Assembly (NCBI GenBank): GCA_033762715.1 | Contig: JANRLL010000006.1 | Location: forward strand, 32,915-96,914 | Source: JANRLL01 sp033762715 | GTDB lineage: Bacteria > Pseudomonadota > Alphaproteobacteria > Rickettsiales > SXRF01 | DNA length: 64,000 bases | Direction: 5' to 3' | In this document: in pieces, positions 8,572 through 17,793 of the stretch | How positions within the stretch are numbered: position 1 is the stretch's first letter | Layout of the letters: each line of letters opens with the position of its first letter | Made by a program: the position numbers and the translations under genes | Notes under the pieces: generated by a model | Told to the model about the DNA's origin: nothing | What the model saw: only the letters and a program-made list of their open reading frames with translations | Database searches by the model: none

Positions 8572-8638
8572 ACCCTCCTAATGCTATGCACGATGGGGCA
8601 TATTCTAGCAGCAAATCCTTAATGTTTGGTAATATTTT

Positions 8639-9163
8639 TTAGGGGGCCTTAAACTGAACCAGGCCCGATGACAAGCTCTCTACAGATTGTTCCTTTAGAT
8701 ACAAAAGGTTAGACTGCATGTACGCATAAAGTGCCGCTGCTTGGGGGATGGGGGCTTCACTGCGATATAGGTTGCGCGTCAGGCTTTGGGTAAAGGCCTC
8801 GCGATTATCTACCGTATCGCTATAGGCTTTCATGCGGCCATAATAAGCCTGGATCATTTTTTTAACGCGCTTGCCCACACCCGTGTCGCTCACACCCATT
8901 TCACGCAAGCTGCGATCCATATCAGCGATAAAGGTTTCAGACAGCGCGCGCACCAATTCTGGCTGGGCATCGCCTAGCCGATGCATCACTAAAAACAGAT
9001 GCAGCATAATGACATCAAAGCGGCCATCAAGCGTATCGGGTACTTTTTGTTCGGCATAAAACCAGGGGCTGCGCGATTGGTTCACCAGCGCGACATAAAG
9101 GCTATGCGCCGCCTGCTGGTGGTTATCGGAAGCAAAGAGTTGTTTTAACGCAGCTACTATCAC
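8639..9163 (-). CDS. Ubiquinol-cytochrome c chaperone (CBP3-like) family protein
   Basis: A 174-residue protein of the family related to mitochondrial CBP3/UQCC1, which helps cytochrome b and bc1 complex assembly. Diagnostic stretches are SPWFYAEQKVPDTLDGRFD and the following IMLHLFLVMHRL helix, then a helical C-terminal half. The start is GTG 9163, whose last two bases form the TGA stop of rpoH (GTGA overlap), indicating translational coupling. No bc1 genes are in the window. Confidence 0.85.
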   Translation of the reverse strand: MIVAALKQLFASDNHQQAAHSLYVALVNQSRSPWFYAEQKVPDTLDGRFDVIMLHLFLVMHRLGDAQPELVRALSETFIADMDRSLREMGVSDTGVGKRVKKMIQAYYGRMKAYSDTVDNREAFTQSLTRNLYRSEAPIPQAAALYAYMQSNLLYLKEQSVESLSSGLVQFKAP

Positions 9164-10062
9164 GCGGCAGGCTGACTAGCGATGGTGGTCATTTCTTTTT
9201 GCAGCTTTTCAAAGGCACGCACCTCGATCTGGCGCACACGCTCACGCGAAATATTGTAAGACTGGCTTAGGTCTTCCAATGTATCAGGATCTTCTTTCAA
9301 ACGGCGGCGCTCGATAATATCGCGCTCACGGTCAGATAAGGTAGCCAGCGCCTGCTGAAGCAGCAGGTGATTATTCGAGCTTTCCTGATGCGCAGCCAGC
9401 ATGGTTTCTTGATCATCACGCGTATCGGCCAGATAATCCATTTTCTGATCATCGCTATCGGCAGACACGGTACTGTTGAGAAAGACATCGGATGCGGTCA
9501 TGCGCTGATCCATCGCACGAACATCTTCTTGGCTGACATCAAGCATACGAGCAATATCGCCTGCCTGTTCATCGGTCAGCTGACCTTCGACAGCGCCGAT
9601 TTTTTTCTTCAGTTTGCGCAGATTGAAAAACAACCGTTTTTGCGTGGCGCTGGAACTGATTTTCACCAGCGACCAACTGCGTAGAATATATTCTTGAATA
9701 GCGGCTTTGATCCACCAAATCGCATAGGTCGACAGGCGGAAACCGCGATCGGGTTCAAAACGTTTCACCGCTTGCATCATACCGATATTGCCTTCGGCGA
9801 TCAGCTCGCCCATCGGCAAGCCGTATCCGCGGTAACGAAAGGCGATCTTGGCCACCAAGCGCAAATGACTAGTCACCAAACGGTGTGCGGCGTTTACGTC
9901 GCCCTGCTCGCGCCAACGCTTAGATAGCTCATATTCTTCCTGCGGCTCAAGTACGGGAAATTTTGTAATGTCTTGTAAATAACGACGCAGCCCATCCTGC
10001 GGTGAGAGAGGAACGGGCAAAGCAACCGCTTTTACGGGAAGCTGTTTACCTGGTTTGGTCAT
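9160..10062 (-). CDS. rpoH: RNA polymerase heat-shock sigma factor sigma-32
   Basis: Sigma-70 family factor of 300 residues. Region 2 carries HLRLVAKIAFRYRGYGLPMGELIAEG and the DRGFRLSTYAIWWIKAAIQEYIL core/-10 recognition stretch. The RpoH box QKRLFFNLRKLKK distinguishes sigma-32 from the housekeeping factor. Region 4 ends with a helix-turn-helix (LEDLSQSYNISRERVRQIE). AAGGAG lies just before ATG 10062, which is therefore preferred to the TTG at 10080. It is followed by the bc1 chaperone gene through a GTGA overlap. Confidence 0.95.
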   Translation of the reverse strand: MTKPGKQLPVKAVALPVPLSPQDGLRRYLQDITKFPVLEPQEEYELSKRWREQGDVNAAHRLVTSHLRLVAKIAFRYRGYGLPMGELIAEGNIGMMQAVKRFEPDRGFRLSTYAIWWIKAAIQEYILRSWSLVKISSSATQKRLFFNLRKLKKKIGAVEGQLTDEQAGDIARMLDVSQEDVRAMDQRMTASDVFLNSTVSADSDDQKMDYLADTRDDQETMLAAHQESSNNHLLLQQALATLSDRERDIIERRRLKEDPDTLEDLSQSYNISRERVRQIEVRAFEKLQKEMTTIASQPAA

Positions 10063-10164
10063 AGGTCTCCTTGAAGGCAAGCAGTATAGAGCTTAATGTC
10101 TACTCATTCAAGGGGTTATTCCGGTTTTCCCCAGGATTTCTCTACTAAAGGACTGTATTATCTA

Positions 10165-11553
10165 TCAGATGTGAATAGCGCGGCCTAATACAGCCAATGA
10201 GGCTTCTTTTACTGCCTCATTAAGGTCCGGATGTGAATGACAGGTGCGGGCAATATCTTCTGACGACGCCCCAAATTCCATCGCAACTGCTAGCTCACCA
10301 ATTAGTGTGCCGGCTTGTGGGCCGATAATATGCACACCCAACACTAAATCGGTGGTCGCGTCCGCCAGGATTTTCACAAAGCCGTCAGCACTTCCCATGG
10401 CGCGGGCGCGCGAGTTGGCCAGAAACGGAAACTTGCCCACTTTGTAGGCCCGACCGGCTGCTTTCAACTGCTCTTCGCTTTGGCCAATGGCGGCTACTTC
10501 CGGATAGGTATAGACCACGCCTGGCACCAGATTATAATTCACATGCCCTTTTTGGCCTGCCATGCATTCCACGGCGGCCACACCATCTTCTTCGGCTTTA
10601 TGCGCAAGCATCGGACCAGGGATCACATCGCCAATAGCAAAGATGCCTTTCACATTGGTTTCAAAATGATGATCAACCGGAATGCGCCCACGCTCATCGA
10701 GCTTCACGCCCACTGTGTCGAGCAATAGACCATCGGTGTTGGGTTTACGGCCAATAGCCACCAATACATAATCAGCGACCAGCTCTTCGCCCGCGCCACC
10801 GGCAGCAGGCTCAAGCGTCAGCTTCACATCTTTAGCACCGGCTTTAGCTGAGGTGACTTTGGTGGCGAGCTTAAATTGCATGCCTTGCTTTTCCATGATC
10901 TTCTGGAACTGCTTGCTGATTTCCATATCCTGCGTCGGCAATACACGGTCTAGATATTCCACCACCGTGACCTCAGCGCCCAAACGACGCCAGACCGAGC
11001 CCAGCTCCAAACCAATGACGCCACCACCAATCACCACCAGTTTCTTGGGGATCTCAGGCAAGCTTAGCGCGCCGGTCGAGGACACAATTCGCTTCTCATC
11101 AATGATCACACCTGGCAGCGGGGTGACGCTCGAGCCGGTTGCGATTAAAATGCGCGCCGCACTGTAGCTCTTGCCATCGACATCCACTTTGCCTGGCGCG
11201 GTAATGGTTGCGTGGCCTTTGAGGTATTCCACTTTGTTTTTCTTAAACAAACCTTCAATGCCCTTGGTCAGACCTGAGACAATTTCATCTTTATGTTTCA
11301 TCATCGCCGCCAGATCAATGCTCAGGCCCGAGAATTTAAGCCCATGTTTGGCACCATCATGCTTGGCGTGCTCATAGAGCTCCGAGGAGTGCAAAAGCGC
11401 CTTGGAAGGAATGCAGCCCACATTCAAACAGGTGCCGCCCAACGCGCCACGCTTTTCCACGCAAGCCGTTTTCATTCCTAGCTGAGCAGCACGAATCGCC
11501 GCCACATAACCAGCGGGACCGCCGCCAATAACAATGAGATCAAAATCAGCCAT
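10165..11553 (-). CDS. lpdA: Dihydrolipoyl dehydrogenase (E3)
   Basis: FAD enzyme of 462 residues that reoxidises lipoyl groups on the E2 subunits of 2-oxo acid dehydrogenases. Visible are the FAD-binding GGGPAGYVAA, the redox-active disulfide GGTCLNVGCIPSK, the NAD-binding GGGVIGLELG, the second FAD motif AIGDVIPGPMLAHKAE, and the C-terminal HSHPDLNEA with the catalytic His-Glu pair. ATG 11553 matches family N-termini; the upstream extension does not. It is last in the sucA-sucB series, so it most likely serves 2-oxoglutarate dehydrogenase. Confidence 0.96.
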   Translation of the reverse strand: MADFDLIVIGGGPAGYVAAIRAAQLGMKTACVEKRGALGGTCLNVGCIPSKALLHSSELYEHAKHDGAKHGLKFSGLSIDLAAMMKHKDEIVSGLTKGIEGLFKKNKVEYLKGHATITAPGKVDVDGKSYSAARILIATGSSVTPLPGVIIDEKRIVSSTGALSLPEIPKKLVVIGGGVIGLELGSVWRRLGAEVTVVEYLDRVLPTQDMEISKQFQKIMEKQGMQFKLATKVTSAKAGAKDVKLTLEPAAGGAGEELVADYVLVAIGRKPNTDGLLLDTVGVKLDERGRIPVDHHFETNVKGIFAIGDVIPGPMLAHKAEEDGVAAVECMAGQKGHVNYNLVPGVVYTYPEVAAIGQSEEQLKAAGRAYKVGKFPFLANSRARAMGSADGFVKILADATTDLVLGVHIIGPQAGTLIGELAVAMEFGASSEDIARTCHSHPDLNEAVKEASLAVLGRAIHI

Positions 11554-11587
11554 GGGAATGAAGTGCCTTTCTGTCGTGCTTAGAATG

Positions 11588-12370
11588 TTAGTGTGAAGGG
11601 GTGAGGGGAACAAACTGACCCGGATTACTCGATTTGATCACCGAACGGCGGTAAACCGGTTTTTCGACATCTTCCTGCGTATCGGTGCCTTCGCTTGCTG
11701 CTTCCGAGGCCGCTTCGGTAGCGGGCTCTGGCGGGCTCACCGCATCCGCTGTGGGTGTGCCCTCTACGGCAGGAGCCACCGGCTCGACCGGCGTCACAAC
11801 AGGTACCGCTAAGGGATCAACGGCGGGAGCGACAGGTTGCGGCGCTATAGCCGTGGTTGTTTCCGGTGCTACGGTTGGTGTTGGCGCCGGTGCTGCTATT
11901 GCGGGAGCCGCAGGCATGGCAGGCATTTCTACCGCGGGCGCAATCGGCTCCACCGCGGGTGGCTGAATAGGGGTTTTGGCTTCCAAACGCAGCTCATCCA
12001 TCTTTTGATCGAGCTTGCGTTCAAACGCGCTCATGTCTGAATCGAGTCTTTCGTTGCTGGTGGGTTTGGACTGGCACATTTTCGCATCCGAGCTAATGCT
12101 GCAGACAACCAACGCCCATAAAATCGGGCTGGTGGCAACTGCGAGTATGGAAATCGAGGTACCGATCACACCAGTGATACGCTGCCTTTTAACCAGCGCA
12201 ATAATGCCCAGCACGACACCAATGGGCGAAATCACACCTAAAAACGGCAACAGCGCGATGCCGCCAAACACAATAGATAAGATGCCCCATATCGGTGTTT
12301 GCTTGCTGATCTGCTCGACGGTAACTTCGTTATCGTCTTTGTCCTCTATCTTTTCTTTATCGTCCGTCAT
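11588..12370 (-). CDS. DUF4190-like membrane protein with long Pro/Ala/Val-rich tail
   Basis: A 260-residue protein between sucB and lpdA. After an acidic N-terminus, two or three membrane segments (about residues 28-50, 50-62 and 66-92) include TPIWGILSIVFGGIALLPFLG and GVVLGIIALVKR. These resemble small DUF4190-type membrane domains, which are common in proteins of unknown role. A short helical part follows, then about 100 residues of Pro, Ala, Val and Glu repeats, and a basic end. The tail resembles a periplasm-spanning or disordered linker. An AAGGGT site precedes ATG 12370. It shares the operon, but no TCA role is evident. Confidence 0.7.
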   Translation of the reverse strand: MTDDKEKIEDKDDNEVTVEQISKQTPIWGILSIVFGGIALLPFLGVISPIGVVLGIIALVKRQRITGVIGTSISILAVATSPILWALVVCSISSDAKMCQSKPTSNERLDSDMSAFERKLDQKMDELRLEAKTPIQPPAVEPIAPAVEMPAMPAAPAIAAPAPTPTVAPETTTAIAPQPVAPAVDPLAVPVVTPVEPVAPAVEGTPTADAVSPPEPATEAASEAASEGTDTQEDVEKPVYRRSVIKSSNPGQFVPLTPSH

Positions 12371-12392
12371 TGAGCGACCCTTTCGTCAGGGG

Positions 12393-13577
12393 TTACAAAT
12401 CCAACAATAGGCGACGCGGATCTTCCAGCGCTTCTTTCACGCGCACCAAGAAGGTAACTGATTCTTTGCCGTCAATGATGCGATGATCGTATGACAGCGC
12501 CACATACATCATCGGACGAATCACCACCTGGCCTTTTATGGCGATGGGACGCTCTTCCACCTTATGCATGCCTAAGATGCCCGATTGCGGGGGATTGATG
12601 ATAGGAGTTGCCATCAGCGAGCCGTAAACACCACCGTTCGATACGGTAAAGGTGCCGCCGCTTAAATCGCTCATAGCAAGCGTGCCCTCACGGGCTTTTC
12701 CGGCCAGGCGCGCGATTTCTTTTTCAATACCGGCAAAGCTCAGCTGATCGGCATTGCGAATAACCGGCACCACCAGCCCTTGCTCGGTGCCTACCGCTAC
12801 GCCAATATCGTAATAGTTTTTGTAGATGATTTCATCGCCATCAATCTGCGCATTCACTTCGGGAATTTCTTTCAGCGCATTGACCGCCGCTTTAACGAAG
12901 AAGGACATAAAGCCCATGCGCACGCCGTGCTTCTTCTCAAACGCATCCTTATACTCATTGCGAATCGCCATGAGATTGCTCATATCGATTTCGTTGAAGG
13001 TGGTGAGAATAGCGGCTGTGTTTTGCGATTCTTTCAAGCGCTTAGCGATGACCTGACGCAGCTTGCTCATTTTCACACGCTCTTCACGCGGACCCGATGC
13101 AGCAGATTGGTTACTTGCTGCAGGCGCTGATTTCGGCGCACTTGCCGCAGAGAGCACATCACCTTTGGTCACGCGGCCATCTTTGCCGCTGCCGCTGATA
13201 GATGATGCTGCAATGCCGGTTTCTTCCAGCAGCTTACGTGCAGCGGGACCTGATTGTTTGTCAGCCGGTGCAGCAGATGGCGTTGGGGCCTCAGCAGGAG
13301 CGGCTTTAGTTTCGGCTGGCGCTGATTTCGCACCAGCAGCACCTACTTCGATAGAGCCTAAAACCGTGCCAACTTGCACGGTTTTTCCTTCAGGAATTTT
13401 GATGTCTTTGAGTTTGCCCGCTGCGGGTGCATTAACTTCCAGCGTCACTTTATCGGTTTCGAGCTCGACAATCGCTTCATCTTGCGCGACAGCATCGCCT
13501 ACTTTTTTAAACCATTTGGCCACCGTTGCTTCACTAACGGACTCACCTAACGATGGAACAACGATTTCACCAGCCAT
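12393..13577 (-). CDS. sucB: 2-oxoglutarate dehydrogenase E2, dihydrolipoyl succinyltransferase
   Basis: Core subunit of the 2-oxoglutarate dehydrogenase complex, 394 residues. Domains in order: one lipoyl domain with the lipoylated lysine in LETDKVTLEV (about residue 43), an Ala/Pro linker, a peripheral-subunit-binding domain (PAARKLLEETGI), a second linker, and the catalytic acyltransferase domain ending with the SYDHRIIDGKE active site. GGAG lies before ATG 13577; the frame extends to 13595, but MAGEIVVPSLGES is the usual start. The family-typical DHR catalytic histidine is intact. Confidence 0.96.
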   Translation of the reverse strand: MAGEIVVPSLGESVSEATVAKWFKKVGDAVAQDEAIVELETDKVTLEVNAPAAGKLKDIKIPEGKTVQVGTVLGSIEVGAAGAKSAPAETKAAPAEAPTPSAAPADKQSGPAARKLLEETGIAASSISGSGKDGRVTKGDVLSAASAPKSAPAASNQSAASGPREERVKMSKLRQVIAKRLKESQNTAAILTTFNEIDMSNLMAIRNEYKDAFEKKHGVRMGFMSFFVKAAVNALKEIPEVNAQIDGDEIIYKNYYDIGVAVGTEQGLVVPVIRNADQLSFAGIEKEIARLAGKAREGTLAMSDLSGGTFTVSNGGVYGSLMATPIINPPQSGILGMHKVEERPIAIKGQVVIRPMMYVALSYDHRIIDGKESVTFLVRVKEALEDPRRLLLDL

Positions 13578-13648
13578 AATTACTCCTGCGGACATAAAGG
13601 TATGAGCCCCGCTTTTAATCCTGTATTCGCTTGTTGTAAAATAAAATT

Positions 13649-14329
13649 CTACTTTAAGCAGGTGGTATTCGGTGCAGCTTTATGAATACGGGTTAACAAT
13701 TGCGCCGCGATTGCCTGTTGAGCCGGCCCTGGGTGTGAGGCATTGCGCTTGATTGGGTTAGGGAGGGAAGTAGCAAGCAGTGCCGCCTGCTGCAAGGAAA
13801 GACCACGCGCGCTGGTGCCAAAATGATATTTAGCCGCCGCCTGCGCGCCGTAAATACCCGGGCCCCATTCAGCGATATTTAAATATACTTCCAAAATACG
13901 CCGCTTGGACCAGGTGAGTTCCAACCAAAAGGTGAGGGGGATTTCCAGCATTTTGCGCACCCAGGAACGCTCCGACCACAGGAATAGATTCTTAGCCGTC
14001 TGCATGGTGATGGTAGAAGTGGCGCGCAACGGTTTGTCCCTGGCTTCCGAGCGCTCCCATGATTTTTCCAGCTGGGTGAAATCCACACCCCAATGATCGC
14101 AAAACGCATCATCTTCCGAAGCCATAACCGCAGCAATCAAGGAGGGAGAGATCTGCTTGAGCGGCACCCATTCGCGCGTGACTTTCTCGCCAGCCAGCCA
14201 ATCGGCCAGCATCCAGGTCGAAACCGGCGGCACCACAACATAAAGCAGCGCCAATACATACGGAAACAGCACGAAACACAGAACGAACCGCGCTAAAAAG
14301 CCGGCAATAGTCGATTTTGTTTTATTCAT
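13649..14329 (-). CDS. mtgA: Monofunctional biosynthetic peptidoglycan transglycosylase
   Basis: Glycosyltransferase family 51 enzyme of 226 residues that polymerises lipid II into glycan strands at the outer face of the inner membrane. One N-terminal membrane helix (about residues 10-33) anchors it. GT51 motifs follow: ASEDDAFCDHWGVD with the catalytic Glu (family usually EDxxFxxHxG), STITMQTAKNLFLW, KRRILEVYLNIAEWG and GIYGAQAAAKYHF. There is no transpeptidase domain, so it is MtgA rather than a class A PBP. It interrupts the suc series and is separated from the next gene upstream by two hairpins. Confidence 0.93.
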   Translation of the reverse strand: MNKTKSTIAGFLARFVLCFVLFPYVLALLYVVVPPVSTWMLADWLAGEKVTREWVPLKQISPSLIAAVMASEDDAFCDHWGVDFTQLEKSWERSEARDKPLRATSTITMQTAKNLFLWSERSWVRKMLEIPLTFWLELTWSKRRILEVYLNIAEWGPGIYGAQAAAKYHFGTSARGLSLQQAALLATSLPNPIKRNASHPGPAQQAIAAQLLTRIHKAAPNTTCLK

Positions 14330-14376
14330 AGGGGTGGCAGATTAGCGCAGTTCACAGACACTGCAATTATAATTAA

Positions 14377-14407
14377 ACCAACTAAAAACTGTTTGGTTTT
14401 AGTTGGT
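14377..14407. repeat. Perfect 11-bp inverted repeat
   Basis: ACCAACTAAAA at 14377-14387 pairs with TTTTAGTTGGT at 14397-14407 around a 9-base loop. It lies between mtgA and the next gene upstream. There is no following T-run on either strand beyond the arm itself, so it may be an operator or mRNA hairpin rather than a simple terminator. Confidence 0.6.
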
Positions 14408-14426
14408 AATAGCTCGCTTCGCGGCG

Positions 14427-14454
14427 AAAAATCGGGCTTCCGGCCTCGATTTTT
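14427..14454 (-). terminator. Rho-independent terminator, possibly bidirectional
   Basis: AAAAATCG-GGC-TTCCG-GCC-T-CGATTTTT forms a stem with one bulged base and flanking A/T tracts on both strands. It lies 20 bp past the stop of the 14475-14813 gene and would end transcription from the suc region before mtgA. Confidence 0.6.
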
Positions 14455-14474
14455 ATAGTTTGTCAGATTGACTA

Positions 14475-14813
14475 TTAGTTGCTTGCGGTTTTTTCCTGCA
14501 AGCCATCGCGGGTGAAGTGATGGGCTTTGAGAAATGCCTGCACCCGCTCGCCGTACAGGCCTTTTTCATCGGGGCGCAGATGCACAATGCCTGAGGTAAA
14601 CAGACGCTCGGTATCGGCATGGGATAGATGGGGGCCTAAGCTGCCGGCGCCTACCATCAGGCTTTTTCCACTAGCGACATCCAGTGCCGGAGGCGGGCCT
14701 TCCCAACGCACATCTTTTCCACGCAGCACATCGGCAAGCAGGCGGTCTACCTGATAACCCTCTATACAGACTTGCTTGAGGTCTTCTAGTTTTACGTTGG
14801 CTGCTTGCGACAT
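14475..14813 (-). CDS. Small unrecognised soluble protein
   Basis: A protein of 112 residues that I do not recognise. It has no signal peptide or membrane segment. It begins with a helical segment (VKLEDLKQVCIEGYQVDRLLADVLRGK), has a central Gly/Pro-rich part (EGPPPALDVASGK), and ends with another helical stretch rich in His, Lys and Arg. ATG 14813 is the only sensible start. It sits 65 bp after sucA on the same strand and before a strong hairpin, so it probably ends the sucA transcript. Confidence 0.65.
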   Translation of the reverse strand: MSQAANVKLEDLKQVCIEGYQVDRLLADVLRGKDVRWEGPPPALDVASGKSLMVGAGSLGPHLSHADTERLFTSGIVHLRPDEKGLYGERVQAFLKAHHFTRDGLQEKTASN

Positions 14814-14878
14814 ATGAATTTACCACTTAAGTAGAAAAACCTAAGTCTGCCATTAAAAGATTAATTTTTGGTGCAGCG

Positions 14879-17770
14879 CTACGCTTTAGCCGCTTTTTTC
14901 TGCAACACGCTATCGGCATCAATGGCTTGACTTACAAGCAATTTTTGCTCTTTCTCATGAATTTTGAGATAGCCCGCTGCCGGTGAAGCCGCTTCCGGAC
15001 GTCCGGTATAGCGTAAACGGTCGGTGCGACCAATGGCTTCCATCACATCTTCAATGCGCGGCGAAATAAAGCTCCAGGCACCCATGTTTTTGGGCTCTTC
15101 TTGGCACCATACGATCTCAGCGTTTTTATAGCGTGATAGCTCGGCTTTAATCTCGCGCTCAGGGAAGGGGTAATATTGCTCGGTGCGGATAATCGCCACA
15201 TCATTGATGTTTTGCGCAGCGCGCGCTTCGAACAACTCGTAATACACCTTACCGCTGGTGATCACTACGCGGCGGATCTTATCGTCTTTCACCAGCTGCT
15301 GGGTTTCCCCAATCACCCGTTTGAAATGGGTATCTTTTGCCATATCCGCTAAAGCCGATACAGCAAGTTTATGACGCAACAATGATTTGGGCGTCATGAT
15401 CACAAGCGGTTTGCGGAAGTTGCGCTTTTGCTGGCGACGCAAAATATGGAAATAGTTCGCAGGCGTGGTGCAATTGGCCACCTGCATATTATCCTCACCG
15501 CACAGCTGCAAATAGCGCTCCAGACGTGCTGAGCTATGCTCAGGGCCTTGGCCTTCATAACCATGCGGAAGCAACATCACCAAGCCCGACATGCGTAGCC
15601 ATTTCACTTCACCGGACGAAATAAATTGATCGATAATCACCTGCGCACCGTTTGCGAAATCACCAAATTGCGCTTCCCACAAGGTAAGCGCTTTAGGATT
15701 GCCGATGCTATAGCCGTATTCATAACCCAGAATCGCAAATTCCGACAGCGAGCTGTCGATAACTTCATAGGGTTTTTGGCCTTCGGCAATATTGTTGAGC
15801 GGCAAATAACGCTCTTCGGTTTCTTGATCGACCAACACCGAATGGCGATGCGAAAATGTGCCACGGCCACAATCTTGACCCGACAGGCGCACGCGGTGAC
15901 CTTCCGATAGCAAAGTACCAAATGCCAGGGCTTCGGCGGTTGCCCAATCAATACCCTGACCTTCATCAATCATTTTACGCTTCGCTTCAAGCTGGCGCAC
16001 AATCTTGCTGTTGATCTTAATGGCCGGTACTTTGGAAATGGCAAGACCCACTTGTTTCAAGCGATCCAATTCCACGCCCGTATCGCCGTCTGGGTGTTCG
16101 CCTTTGGCTTTCTCCAAGCCAGCCCAATTGCCTTCCAGCCAATCAGCTTTATTCGGCTTGAAACTTTTGGCTGCTTCAAATTCTTTTTCAAAAAACTGAC
16201 GGAACTCGGCGAATTTCGCATCCACATCCGGCTGCGTCAGCACACCATCATTGATCAATTTTTGCGAATAAATATCGGCTGGCAGCGGCTTTTTGCTGAT
16301 CTCGCGATACATGAGCGGCTGGGTAAACATCGGCTCATCCGACTCGTTATGACCGTATTTGCGGTAACAGAAAATATCGACCACCGCATCGCGCTTAAAC
16401 ATCTGACGGAATTCAGCGGCGAGCTTGCACACATACACCACCGCTTCCGGATCATCGCCATTGACGTGGAAAATAGGTGCTTGTACCGACTTCGCCACAT
16501 CGGTCGGATAGGGGGTGAAGCGCGAATATTTCGGGCTGGTGGTAAAGCCGATTTGGTTGTTGACGATAATATGGATCGAGCCCCCGGTGCGATAGCCGCG
16601 CAACTCCGACAGTGCCAAGGTTTCCGCCACCACGCCTTGGCCAGCAAAGGCCGCATCGCCATGCATCATCACACCCATGACGCTGCCGTTTTCTTCGGGA
16701 TCGCCTAGAATATCGAGTTTGGCACGCACCTTGCCCACCACCACCGGATCGACGGCTTCTAAGTGCGACGGGTTGGCCAGCAGCGACAGGTGGATTTTGC
16801 CATACGGCGTTTCGCGGTCAACCGATGTGCCTAAATGGTATTTCACGTCACCGGAAGTCGGCACCCATTCGGGGAAATCAACATTGCCCTGGAAAATAGA
16901 CAGCAGCTCAACATACGGTTTGCCAAGCACAGTAGTCAGCACGTTCATGCGGCCACGATGCGGCATACCGATCGCGATTTCTTTGACACCAAGTTTGGAT
17001 GCCGTGTGGATAATAGCTTCCAGGCCAGGCAGCATCGCGTCACCACCCTGCACCGAGAAACGCTTGGTGCTGGGGTATTTCAGCTGTAGGAATTGCTCAA
17101 ACGATTCCACTTCCACCAATGTGTTCCAGGTGTATTTCTTATCTTCCGTACTCAACCGGAAGTCACCACGATCCTGCTCAAAACGTTTTTGGATCCAGGC
17201 TTTTTGATCGGGGTGCTGAATATGCATGAACTCTACGCCGATATTGGCGCAGTAGGTTTGACGCAAAATAGCAACGATTTCGCGCAGTTTGGCTTTTTTA
17301 ATGCCTAAGCTGCCATCCAGAAAAATCTCGCGATCCATGTCCTTGTCGCTAAAGCCATAGGTCGCGGGATCGAGTTCAGGATGGTAGGCATTGACCTCTA
17401 AACCCAGCGGATCGAGATTGGCGATCAAATGACCGCGCACGCGGTAGGCACGCACCATCATGATGGCGCGAATCGAGTCATGCGCAAATTTTTCAATCTG
17501 CTCTTGGCTTATGGCAGGTGCGGCTTTTTTATCTTTGCTCGCAGCCGGTTTTTCGTCTTTAGGCTCTTCAGCGCCAATGACGCGGGTAGTGATTTTGGTC
17601 CAAGATGCTTTACGTGCCGATGCCGACGCACCGCCCGTTGCTTCTTGGAACAGCTGGCGCCAGGATTCATCTACCGAGGCGGGATTGGTGAGGTAGCGCT
17701 CAAATAACTCCTCAATATAGGCGCCATTGCCGCCAAAAAAAGGAGAGGTAATTTCAAACGAGCCCACCAT
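14879..17770 (-). CDS. sucA: 2-oxoglutarate dehydrogenase E1 component
   Basis: Thiamine-diphosphate enzyme of 963 residues that decarboxylates 2-oxoglutarate and succinylates the lipoyl group of SucB. Family features include the N-terminal E2-binding segment (GGNGAYIEELFERYLTNPASVD), the active-site stretch GMPHRGRMNVL, a ThDP-binding HGDAAFAGQGVVAE...NNQIGFTTSP region, and the C-terminal WCQEEPKNMGAW motif. The usual length is 930-990. ATG 17770, preceded by AGGTTGG, is preferred over TTG 17776. It follows sucD with a short gap. Confidence 0.97.
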   Translation of the reverse strand: MVGSFEITSPFFGGNGAYIEELFERYLTNPASVDESWRQLFQEATGGASASARKASWTKITTRVIGAEEPKDEKPAASKDKKAAPAISQEQIEKFAHDSIRAIMMVRAYRVRGHLIANLDPLGLEVNAYHPELDPATYGFSDKDMDREIFLDGSLGIKKAKLREIVAILRQTYCANIGVEFMHIQHPDQKAWIQKRFEQDRGDFRLSTEDKKYTWNTLVEVESFEQFLQLKYPSTKRFSVQGGDAMLPGLEAIIHTASKLGVKEIAIGMPHRGRMNVLTTVLGKPYVELLSIFQGNVDFPEWVPTSGDVKYHLGTSVDRETPYGKIHLSLLANPSHLEAVDPVVVGKVRAKLDILGDPEENGSVMGVMMHGDAAFAGQGVVAETLALSELRGYRTGGSIHIIVNNQIGFTTSPKYSRFTPYPTDVAKSVQAPIFHVNGDDPEAVVYVCKLAAEFRQMFKRDAVVDIFCYRKYGHNESDEPMFTQPLMYREISKKPLPADIYSQKLINDGVLTQPDVDAKFAEFRQFFEKEFEAAKSFKPNKADWLEGNWAGLEKAKGEHPDGDTGVELDRLKQVGLAISKVPAIKINSKIVRQLEAKRKMIDEGQGIDWATAEALAFGTLLSEGHRVRLSGQDCGRGTFSHRHSVLVDQETEERYLPLNNIAEGQKPYEVIDSSLSEFAILGYEYGYSIGNPKALTLWEAQFGDFANGAQVIIDQFISSGEVKWLRMSGLVMLLPHGYEGQGPEHSSARLERYLQLCGEDNMQVANCTTPANYFHILRRQQKRNFRKPLVIMTPKSLLRHKLAVSALADMAKDTHFKRVIGETQQLVKDDKIRRVVITSGKVYYELFEARAAQNINDVAIIRTEQYYPFPEREIKAELSRYKNAEIVWCQEEPKNMGAWSFISPRIEDVMEAIGRTDRLRYTGRPEAASPAAGYLKIHEKEQKLLVSQAIDADSVLQKKAAKA

Positions 17771-17793
17771 AACCAACCTATGTATCTTGAATG

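Noticed and set aside
16052..16708. Plus-strand 218-codon frame inside sucA
   Set aside because: Fully antisense to well-conserved sucA sequence; a composition shadow.
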